Shown here one piece after another: positions 5,775 through 11,155 of a stretch of DNA of 11,155 nt; the first letter of the stretch is position 1; each line of letters begins with the position of its first letter. This DNA is from Streptosporangiaceae bacterium. Lineage in GTDB: Bacteria > Actinomycetota > Actinomycetes > Streptosporangiales > Streptosporangiaceae. The notes beneath the pieces are model-generated. The model did no database searches, was not told the DNA's origin, and was given only the letters and a program-made list of their open reading frames with translations. The stretch is from NCBI GenBank assembly GCA_030043395.1, contig JASHXW010000216.1, positions 1 to 11,155 of the forward strand, read 5' to 3'. Position numbers and translations under genes: made by a program.

Positions 5775-7540
5775 TCGCGCGCCGCCTGCTTGCCCCGCCT
5801 CCCGGCTGGATAAGGACCGCCGACGTGGTCGTGATCGGCTCGGGAGTCGCTGGCGTCACCACAGCCCTGAACGTGCACGCGGAACTTCCCGATGCCAACG
5901 TCCTGCTGGTCACCAAGTCGCTGCTCGACGACGGATCGACCCGCTGGGCTCAGGGCGGCGTCGCGGCCGCGCTGGGGCCAGGGGACACGCCCGAGCAGCA
6001 CATGACGGACACGCTGGTCGCCGGTGCCGGGGTCTGCGACGTGGACGCGGTTCGCACCCTCGTCACCAACGGGCCCGACGCGGTGCGGCGGCTGATCGCG
6101 CTGGGCGCGAAATTCGACTCCGACGCTGGCGGCGTGCTGGCGCTGACCCGCGAGGGCGGCCACCTGCGCCGCAGGATCGTGCACGCGGGCGGTGACGCGA
6201 CCGGCGCGGAGATATCCCGCGCGCTGCTGTGCGCACTGGCCGAGGCTGGCGCTGGCGCCGAGGACGGCGTCGGCGTGGACGTCATCGAGCACGCGATGTC
6301 CCTGGACCTGCTGCTCAGCGAGGACGGCCGGGTAGCGGGCCTCACCCTGCATGTCATCGGCGAGGGCCAGCACGACGGAGTCGGCGCGGTCCACGCCCCG
6401 GCTATCGTGCTCGCCACTGGCGGGATGGGCCAGGTCTACTCGGCGACCACCAACCCACCGGTGTCCACCGGAGACGGCGTAGCCATAGCCATGCGGGCCG
6501 GAGCGCAGGTCGCCGACCTGGAGTTCGTGCAGTTCCACCCGACGGTGCTGTGGCTCGGCCCTGGCGCCCGCGGCCGTCAGCCGCTGATCTCCGAGGCGGT
6601 CCGCGGCGAGGGCGCGTTCCTGATCGACTCGTCCGGCCGCCGGTTCATGACTGGCCAGCACCCCCTCGCCGACCTCGCGCCCCGCGACGTCGTCGCCAAG
6701 GCGATCATGAACGCGATGGCCCAGGCCGGCACTGACCACGTCTACCTCGACGGCCGTCACCTCGGCGCCCAGACCTGGGAGAACAGGTTCCCCACCATCC
6801 GGGCAAGCTGCCTGGAGCACGGCATCGACCCGGTCACAGAGCCCATCCCGGTAGTCCCGGCAGCGCACTACGCCAGCGGCGGCGTGCGGACCGACACCTG
6901 GGGCCGGACCGCGCTTCCCGGCCTGTACGCCTGCGGCGAAGCCGCATGCACTGGCGTCCACGGCGCCAACCGCCTGGCAAGCAACTCCCTCCTCGAAGGC
7001 CTGGTCTTCGCCGAGCGCATAGCCGAAGACCTGGCAAGACACCAGCCACAGCCAGCGACTCCGGCCCCTGACACCCGCACGCCAGCCCTGCTGGACCCAT
7101 CAGCGACAGACCAGATCCAGCAGCTCATGACCCGCCTGGCCGGCGTCCTGCGCAACGGCCCAGGCCTAACCCGAGCGGCTCAAGAGCTCAAGGAGCTAGC
7201 CGCCCAGCAGTCAGCGAAGCCCAGCCTCGAAGCATGGGAGGCGACGAACCTCCACCTCGTCTCCTCCGCTCTCGTAGCAAGCGCGACCCTTCGAACCGAA
7301 ACCCGCGGTTCCCACTGGCGTGAAGACTTCCCTGAATCTTCCGAAGAGTGGCTGGGGCACCTGGTCGTGCGTCTCGCGGAAAACCAGGCAGAGGCGGGCC
7401 GGACAGGCACGCAATCTGGGCCTCTGCAGAACGCAGTGGCCCAGATCGGTGCCCATCCGGCAGGGAGTCTGGTTGACGGGATAGACGAGCGATTCGAACC
7501 TCTGCGTGAAGGTTCAGTGGGAGGGGTCGCGGATGACTGA
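5771..7540 (+). CDS. nadB: L-aspartate oxidase, with a long C-terminal tail
   Basis: NadB oxidises L-aspartate to iminoaspartate with FAD; NadA then uses the product to make quinolinate. The 589-residue protein has the FAD-binding VVVIGSGVAG (19-28), GSTRWAQGGVAAALG (55-69), VLATGGMGQVYSATTNP, EFVQFHPT (251-258), SEAVRGEGAFL with the active-site Arg (278), APRDVVAKAI, AAHYASGGV (364-372) and HGANRLASNSLLEGLVF (397-413). These separate it from fumarate reductase paralogues as well as sequence allows. The GTG at 5771 overlaps the panC stop; an open upstream frame inside panC is not homologous. After the usual family end (SHWREDFPE, about 521) another 68 residues follow. From about codon 420 onward more codons end in A or T than earlier in the gene. 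The stop overlaps nadC by eight bases. Confidence 0.94.
   Translation: MIARRLLAPPPGWIRTADVVVIGSGVAGVTTALNVHAELPDANVLLVTKSLLDDGSTRWAQGGVAAALGPGDTPEQHMTDTLVAGAGVCDVDAVRTLVTNGPDAVRRLIALGAKFDSDAGGVLALTREGGHLRRRIVHAGGDATGAEISRALLCALAEAGAGAEDGVGVDVIEHAMSLDLLLSEDGRVAGLTLHVIGEGQHDGVGAVHAPAIVLATGGMGQVYSATTNPPVSTGDGVAIAMRAGAQVADLEFVQFHPTVLWLGPGARGRQPLISEAVRGEGAFLIDSSGRRFMTGQHPLADLAPRDVVAKAIMNAMAQAGTDHVYLDGRHLGAQTWENRFPTIRASCLEHGIDPVTEPIPVVPAAHYASGGVRTDTWGRTALPGLYACGEAACTGVHGANRLASNSLLEGLVFAERIAEDLARHQPQPATPAPDTRTPALLDPSATDQIQQLMTRLAGVLRNGPGLTRAAQELKELAAQQSAKPSLEAWEATNLHLVSSALVASATLRTETRGSHWREDFPESSEEWLGHLVVRLAENQAEAGRTGTQSGPLQNAVAQIGAHPAGSLVDGIDERFEPLREGSVGGVADD
7519..7526 (+). promoter_or_regulatory. 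Ribosome binding site of nadC
   Basis: GGGAGGGG ends six bases before the ATG at 7533 and lies inside the nadB tail. It decides for this ATG over the in-frame GTG at 7506. Confidence 0.6.
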
Positions 7541-8450
7541 GCTCTCGGCTGCGGTGGAGCGCGGGCTGGTTGGGGTGGGACTCGATCCAGCTGTCGTGAT
7601 TGCGGTCATATGTGCGGCGCTGGCCGAGGATCTTGCTGGAGGGCCGGACGTCACGACGGCTGCGACCATCCCTGCCGCAGCGACTGGGCGAGCAGAAATA
7701 GTCGCTCGGTCACCTGGCGTGGTCGCAGGTCTTCTGGTGGCTGAGGCCGTTTTCGAGTTGGCCGAGGGGCGCTCCCACAGAAGCGGCGAAGCTTTGTCAA
7801 CGCTGGCTGTCCGCCACACAAGCGATGGAGACACAGTCAGCGCGGGTCAGGTCCTCATGACGGTCGAGGGGAACGTCGCGAACATCCTGACGGCTGAGCG
7901 AACGGCTTTGAACTTGTTGTGTCATATGTCGGGGGTGGCGACTGTTACCAGGCAGTGGGTCGATGCGATTGCCGGGACAGGGGCGCGGGTGCGGGATACG
8001 CGCAAGACCCTGCCTGGGTTGCGCGCACTGGAGAAGTACGCGGTCCGGTGCGGGGGCGGGGTCAATCACCGGATGTCGCTGTCCGACGCGGCGCTGATCA
8101 AGGACAACCATGTGGCTGCGGCTGGCTCGGTGACGGCAGCGTTCGACGCGGTGCGGAAGCTGGCGCCTGACATTGCGGTCGAGGTCGAGTGCGACACGCT
8201 CGAGCAGGTGCAGGAGGCTGTTGCGGCTGGGGCGGGATTGATCTTGCTGGATAACTTCACGGTGGAGGAGATTGCCAAGGCGGTCGCGCTGGTCGGTGGG
8301 CGGGCGCTGCTCGAGGCCAGCGGGGGGCTGCAGTTGGGGAATGCCCGGGCGGTCGCCGCGACTGGGGTGGACTTCCTCTCGGTGGGGGCGCTCACGCATT
8401 CCGCCCGGGCGCTGGATATCGGGCTCGACCTGGCCGTGAGTGGCGCGTAA
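7533..8450 (+). CDS. nadC: Nicotinate-nucleotide pyrophosphorylase (quinolinate phosphoribosyltransferase, decarboxylating)
   Basis: NadC joins quinolinate and PRPP to give nicotinate mononucleotide, CO2 and pyrophosphate, entering the common NAD route. The 305-residue protein shows EDLAGGPDVTT (32-42), the helix LTAERTALNLLCHMSGVAT, DTRKTLPGLRALEKYAV (155-171), GGGVNHR (174-180), LIKDNH (188-193), VEVECDT, ILLDNF (237-242), LEASGG (260-265) and DFLSVGALTHS. These include the Arg, Lys and Glu residues that bind quinolinate and PRPP. Residues about 79-90 look a little expanded (EGRSHRSGEALS). Its 5' third uses A/T-ending codons, including rare ATA and TGT, more than the flanking genes. It overlaps nadB by eight bases and has a good ribosome binding site. 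The missing partner NadA must be encoded elsewhere. Confidence 0.95.
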   Translation: MTELSAAVERGLVGVGLDPAVVIAVICAALAEDLAGGPDVTTAATIPAAATGRAEIVARSPGVVAGLLVAEAVFELAEGRSHRSGEALSTLAVRHTSDGDTVSAGQVLMTVEGNVANILTAERTALNLLCHMSGVATVTRQWVDAIAGTGARVRDTRKTLPGLRALEKYAVRCGGGVNHRMSLSDAALIKDNHVAAAGSVTAAFDAVRKLAPDIAVEVECDTLEQVQEAVAAGAGLILLDNFTVEEIAKAVALVGGRALLEASGGLQLGNARAVAATGVDFLSVGALTHSARALDIGLDLAVSGA

Positions 8451-8464
8451 GGAGCTGATGGCCG

Positions 8465-9262
8465 ATGGCTGGAGTGCTGCTCACGATCGATGTCGGAAAC
8501 ACGAATACTGTCCTGTGCGTGTTTGACGACGAGGAGGTCGTCGACCACTGGCGGATCGCCACGGATCCGGTGCGGACCGCGGACGAGCTCGCCGTGACCC
8601 TGCGCGGCCTGCTGTCGCAGAGTGAGCTGCTCGCCAGGTCGGCACTGGACGGGATTGCGATCTGCTCGACGGTTCCGTCGGTGCTGCACGAGACGCGGGA
8701 GATGCTCGGCCGGTACTACAGCAAGACACCGACGCTGATCGTGGAGCCAGGGGTGCGGACGGGCGTGTCGGTCCGGTATGACAATCCCAAGGAGATCGGC
8801 ACCGACCGGATCATGAACACGGCTGCCGCGGTCCATCTCTATGGCGGTCCCGCCATCGTGGTCGACTTCGGCACGTCGACCAACTTCGATGCGATCAGCG
8901 CCGATGGCGAGTTCGTCGGTGGCGCGCTCGCGCCGGGGATCGAGATCTCGGTGGATGCGCTCAGCAGGCGAGCCGCTCAGCTGCTCAAGGTGGAGCTGAC
9001 CAGGCCGCCGAAGGTGATCGGGAAGAACACCGTCGCCGCCCTGCAGTCAGGGATCATCTTCGGGGTGGCCGGCCAGATCGAGGGCATCGTCCGCCGGATG
9101 TCGGCTGAGCTGTCACCTGACGACCCGGACGCCGTCACCGTCATCGCTACCGGAGGGCTGGCGCCGCTGGTGATCGACGAGGTCGAGGAGATCGACGCCT
9201 ACGAGCCGTGGCTGACCCTGATCGGACTGCGCCTAGTCTTCGAGCGCAACTTCGCGGGTTGA
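8465..9262 (+). CDS. coaX: Type III pantothenate kinase
   Basis: CoaX phosphorylates pantothenate to 4'-phosphopantothenate, the first step of CoA synthesis. Family members are known for needing a monovalent cation and for not being feedback-inhibited by CoA. The 265-residue protein has IDVGNTNT (8-15) with the catalytic Asp9, STVPSVLHE, EPGVRTG (94-100), the GTDR motif (112-115), VVDFGTSTNFD (132-142) and GGALAPGIE (152-160), then the closing LTLIGLRLVFERN typical of actinobacterial members. TAAGGAG at the nadC stop lies about ten bases before the ATG at 8465 and acts as ribosome binding site. It is probably the last gene of the operon. Its final 30 bp overlap the converging tetR-type gene. 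In some actinobacteria the CoaX-type protein is not the active kinase and CoaA does the job; the key residues here look intact. Confidence 0.93.
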   Translation: MAGVLLTIDVGNTNTVLCVFDDEEVVDHWRIATDPVRTADELAVTLRGLLSQSELLARSALDGIAICSTVPSVLHETREMLGRYYSKTPTLIVEPGVRTGVSVRYDNPKEIGTDRIMNTAAAVHLYGGPAIVVDFGTSTNFDAISADGEFVGGALAPGIEISVDALSRRAAQLLKVELTRPPKVIGKNTVAALQSGIIFGVAGQIEGIVRRMSAELSPDDPDAVTVIATGGLAPLVIDEVEEIDAYEPWLTLIGLRLVFERNFAG

Positions 9263-9877
9263 CGCAGGCCGATCACGGCCGGCCTGTTCTGGCGTGGGCA
9301 CTGCCTCGGCCGGGGGGCGCAGGCCGTCAAGAGCGGTTCGCAGGATCGGCTTGAGATAATCAGGGTCGCCCCGGATCGCGGCGATGGCGACGATCAGGTC
9401 GAAGACCTGCTCGAGGTCGAGGTCATGGCGGACCTCGTTGGCGCGCTGCGCGGCCGCGAGAAGCGGACGGCCGGCGGCCAGCACCCGGCTACGGCTGTCG
9501 CCGAATATGGGATTGCTGCTGTCCGTGTGCTTCAGCAGCTCGGAGGCGATCGGGTGCTTGCCGGTGATGAAAATGAAGAACCGCTGCAGCCATGCCGCGA
9601 GAATCGCTCCCGGGGTCTCGCCGTCGACCGTTTGCGCGGCGGCGCAGAGCGCATCGACCTCATCGGTATACAGCGCCTCGAGCAGCTCTCGGCGGCCTGG
9701 GAAGTTGCGGTACAAAGTCGCCATGCCGACTCCCGCGCGCCGCGAGATCTCGGCCATCGACACCTCAGCCTCGTGGTCGGCGAAAGCGGAGCGCGCGGCC
9801 GCGAGAATCTTGTCGCGGTTGCGCTCGGCGTCGGCGCGTCTCGCTGGCGACGGGGCCTGGTCTGGCTGTGCTGGCAT
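9233..9877 (-). CDS. TetR/AcrR family transcriptional regulator
   Basis: The 214-residue protein has a TetR N-terminal DNA-binding domain: RNRDKILAAARSAFADH (19-35), then the helix-turn-helix ISRRAGVGMATLYRNFPGRRELLEALY (about 44-70). The rest is a helical ligand-binding domain with no close recognisable relative (QRFFIFITGKHPIASELL, RANEVRHDLDLEQVFDLIVAI). The last 20 residues are charged and Pro-rich. It is divergent from an aldo/keto reductase, and the shared intergenic region carries two copies of a dyad that overlap candidate promoters of both genes, so autorepression and control of the reductase are likely. No Shine-Dalgarno lies before the ATG and a candidate -10 ends ten bases upstream, suggesting a nearly leaderless message. 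The 3' end overlaps coaX by 30 bp, tail to tail. The effector is unknown. Confidence 0.9.
   Translation of the reverse strand: MPAQPDQAPSPARRADAERNRDKILAAARSAFADHEAEVSMAEISRRAGVGMATLYRNFPGRRELLEALYTDEVDALCAAAQTVDGETPGAILAAWLQRFFIFITGKHPIASELLKHTDSSNPIFGDSRSRVLAAGRPLLAAAQRANEVRHDLDLEQVFDLIVAIAAIRGDPDYLKPILRTALDGLRPPAEAVPTPEQAGRDRPASTREVALED
9265..9286. terminator. Candidate hairpin just after coaX
   Basis: CAGGCCG at 9265-9271 pairs with CGGCCTG at 9280-9286, with an eight-base loop, three bases after the coaX stop. Only a weak T-rich stretch (TGTTCT) follows. It could end the operon transcript, but it also lies within the C-terminal codons of the converging tetR-type gene, so coding constraint may explain it. 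Confidence 0.3.
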
Positions 9878-9882
9878 CTAAG

Positions 9883-9911
9883 TGGACAGGCTATCCGTTA
9901 TTAGCTAGAGT
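9883..9911 (+). promoter_or_regulatory. Promoter of the aldo/keto reductase gene
   Basis: TGGACA at 9883-9888 (five of six to TTGACA) and TAGAGT at 9906-9911 (TAnnnT) are separated by exactly 17 bases on the plus strand. Transcription would start near 9918, giving a leader of about 80 bases. Dyad copy 1 covers the -35 and copy 2 the start point, so a bound TetR protein would block it. Confidence 0.55.
9884..9896. promoter_or_regulatory. Candidate TetR operator, copy 1
   Basis: GGACAGGCTATCC fits a dyad GGAnAGnCTnTCC centred on 9890. It lies in a direct repeat: AAGTGGACAGGCT at 9880-9892 recurs exactly at 9913-9925, and the match runs to 18 bases with one mismatch. It overlaps the -35 of the reductase promoter and the -10 of the regulator promoter. 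Confidence 0.6.
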
Positions 9912-9914
9912 CAA
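9888..9914 (-). promoter_or_regulatory. Candidate promoter of the TetR-family gene
   Basis: On the minus strand TTGACT (9914-9909) and TAGCCT (9893-9888) resemble -35 and -10 elements, with a short 15-base spacer. Transcription would begin within a few bases of the ATG at 9877, in line with the lack of a ribosome binding site. The -10 lies inside dyad copy 1. Confidence 0.35.
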
Positions 9915-9916
9915 GT

Positions 9917-9929
9917 GGACAGGCTCTCC
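9917..9929. promoter_or_regulatory. Candidate TetR operator, copy 2
   Basis: GGACAGGCTCTCC repeats the dyad of copy 1 at a 33-bp offset, close to three turns of the helix, so two dimers could bind the same face. It covers the expected transcription start of the reductase and lies next to the -35 of the regulator. Confidence 0.6.
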
Positions 9930-9998
9930 GCCTGCCAGGAAGTTCCATCCTAACGCGACCTGGCGCGACTGCCTCGCCGCGACCGAAGGAGTTCCGTC

Positions 9999-11045
9999 AT
10001 GGACTACCGGCCTCTGGGACGTACCGGGATCTCCGTCAGCCAGATGTGCCTTGGCGCGATGATGTTCGGCGCCTTCGGCAACCCCGATCACGAGGCGTCG
10101 GTCAAGATCATCCACCGCGCGCTGGATGCCGGGATCAACTTCATCGACACCGCCGACGGCTACTCAGCCGGCGAGTCGGAACTGATACTCGGCGAAGCGC
10201 TGAGCGCCGGAAGGCGCGACAACGTGGTGCTCGCCGTCAAGTTCGGCGTTCCTTTCCTCGACGACGACCCGAACCACCGCGGAGCGTCACGGCGGTGGCT
10301 GACCGAGGCGGTCGAGGGCTCGCTGCGCCGGCTGCAGACCGACTGGATCGACCTGTACCAGGTGGGTGTTCCCGATCGGGACACCGACATCGACGAGACG
10401 CTCGGCGCACTGACCGATCTCGTCCGGGCCGGCAAGATCAGGTACTTCGGCGCCTCGAAGACCGCCGCCTCCGAAATCGTCGAAGCCCAGTGGGTGGCCG
10501 ACCGGCGCGGCTTCGGGCGATTCCGCACCGAGCAGCCTCCCTACTCCATGCTCACCCGCGCCATCGAGTACGACGTGCTGCCCACATGCCTGCGGCACGG
10601 AATGGGCGTGCTTGCCTACAGCCCGCTGGCCGGAGGCTGGCTTTCTGGCAAGTACCGCAAGGGCCGCGAAATCAGCGGGCCGGGCTCCGCCGCGCGGGTG
10701 CGCCGTTTCCCTGGCGCTTATGACGCAGCCAGCCCCGCCAACGCCGCGAAGTTCGCCGCCGCCGACGCCCTTGGAGCGCTGGCGGACGAGGCAGGGATCA
10801 GCCTCATCCAGATGGCTGTCGCTTTCGTCACCAATCATCCGGCGGTCAGCTCCGCGATCATCGGCCCGCGCACCATGGAACACCTGGACTCCTATCTCGC
10901 TGCCGACGGCATTCACCTGTCCGCCGACCTGCTCGATCGCATCGACCAGATCGTTGCGCCGGGTGTCACCGTCAACGTCGCCGACAACATGTGGAATACC
11001 GGCACTGGCACCCTGCCGCTGAGCGCGGAATTCCGCCGCAGGTAA
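9999..11045 (+). CDS. Aldo/keto reductase family protein lacking the usual catalytic His
   Basis: This 348-residue protein has the AKR barrel layout of the bacterial YajO/general-stress-type group: YRPLGRTGISVSQMCLGAM at the N-terminus, FIDTADGYSAGESE (48-61) with catalytic Asp50 and Tyr55, VVLAVKFG with Lys81, DLYQVGVPD (118-126), DLVRAGKIRYFGAS, TEQPPYSML (178-185), AYSPLAGGWLSGKY and the NADPH-binding AIIGPRT (286-292). Family enzymes usually reduce carbonyls with NADPH. The normal QxHxPD segment here reads QVGVPD, so the tetrad His is Gly123, while both flanks align and stay in frame. GAAGGAG at 9985-9991 is a strong ribosome binding site seven bases before the ATG. The gene is divergent from the TetR-type regulator and probably its target. 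Substrate unknown; weak or altered reductase activity is possible. Confidence 0.9.
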   Translation: MDYRPLGRTGISVSQMCLGAMMFGAFGNPDHEASVKIIHRALDAGINFIDTADGYSAGESELILGEALSAGRRDNVVLAVKFGVPFLDDDPNHRGASRRWLTEAVEGSLRRLQTDWIDLYQVGVPDRDTDIDETLGALTDLVRAGKIRYFGASKTAASEIVEAQWVADRRGFGRFRTEQPPYSMLTRAIEYDVLPTCLRHGMGVLAYSPLAGGWLSGKYRKGREISGPGSAARVRRFPGAYDAASPANAAKFAAADALGALADEAGISLIQMAVAFVTNHPAVSSAIIGPRTMEHLDSYLAADGIHLSADLLDRIDQIVAPGVTVNVADNMWNTGTGTLPLSAEFRRR

Positions 11046-11055
11046 TCAGGTCACC

Positions 11056-11073
11056 CTGTCAGCCTGCTGGCAG
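11056..11073. terminator. Candidate hairpin between converging genes
   Basis: CTGTCAG (11056-11062) pairs with CTGGCAG (11067-11073) around a four-base loop, with one G-U pair, and is followed by CTTGTTC. It lies eleven bases after the reductase stop and could end that transcript. It also includes the last codons of the opposite-strand gene, so the signal is weak. Confidence 0.3.
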
Positions 11074-11155
11074 CTTGTTCGTCCACCGGTAGCTGTAGAC
11101 CGAGTAGATCAGGCGCGTTCCAGTGGCGAGCCCGTCCAGCTCCCTGGTGGTGATC
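11059..11155 (-). CDS. C-terminal end of an unidentified protein, cut by the window edge
   Basis: Reading the minus strand from the right edge, 31 codons are open and end in TGA at 11061-11059. The peptide has a protein-like composition (ELDGLATGTRLIYSVYSYRW and then a short NKLPAG end) and the G/C-ending codon pattern of its neighbours, so it looks like a true gene end. It converges on the aldo/keto reductase with only 13 bp between the stops. I do not recognise the family; too little is visible to assign a role. Confidence 0.55.
   Translation of the reverse strand, partial: ITTRELDGLATGTRLIYSVYSYRWTNKLPAG

Noticed and set aside
5681..7042. A 453-codon open frame on the minus strand opposite nadB
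   Set aside because: It lies fully opposite a well-supported gene, has no recognisable domains, and is Arg/Gly/Ala-rich in the way GC-rich antisense frames are.
10360..10375. A frameshift or sequencing error as the cause of the missing His in the aldo/keto reductase
   Set aside because: Residues on both sides align in the same frame with normal spacing; His to Gly would need two base changes in one codon, so a simple indel does not explain it.
1..11155. tRNA or rRNA genes, riboswitches, CRISPR arrays, insertion sequences, attachment sites
   Set aside because: None was seen; coding sequence fills nearly the whole window and the only clear repeat is the operator pair at 9880-9930.

Overview
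The window is GC-rich chromosomal DNA with strongly G/C-ending codons. The gene order and protein types point to a soil-type actinobacterium, with a layout like Streptomyces and relatives; nothing in it fixes the genus. There are no RNA genes, mobile elements, CRISPR arrays or long gene-free stretches. It reads as an ordinary vitamin and cofactor locus followed by a small regulated oxidoreductase unit.

Bases 1-1581 hold the 3' part of an MprF/LysX-like membrane aminoacyl-phospholipid synthase that starts outside the window. After a 48-bp gap, where a leaderless promoter is plausible, a tightly packed run of nine same-strand genes fills 1630-9262: folP, folB, folK, a DUF3180 membrane protein, a Rossmann/DUF2520 dehydrogenase-like protein, panC, nadB, nadC and coaX. 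Most neighbours share start/stop codons (GTGA or ATGA) or overlap by a few bases, so they are probably one translationally coupled operon.

The operon joins three pathways. FolB, FolK and FolP turn dihydroneopterin into dihydropteroate (folate). The DUF2520 protein (candidate ketopantoate reductase), PanC and CoaX cover pantothenate synthesis and the first CoA step. NadB and NadC flank the quinolinate step of de novo NAD synthesis. NadA, PanB, PanD and FolE are needed too but are not in the window.

Converging on coaX, with a 30-bp overlap, is a minus-strand TetR-family regulator (9233-9877). It is divergent from an aldo/keto reductase (9999-11045). Their intergenic region holds two copies of a 13-bp dyad, GGAnAGnCTnTCC, 33 bp apart. 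The copies sit on candidate promoter elements for both genes, a good picture of an autoregulated TetR switch. The reductase has Gly where the family normally has the catalytic-tetrad His. The right edge carries the last 31 codons of an unidentified minus-strand gene.

No clearly new system is visible. The best leads are the TetR operator pair, the His-less reductase and the DUF2520 gene as the ketopantoate reductase of the operon.
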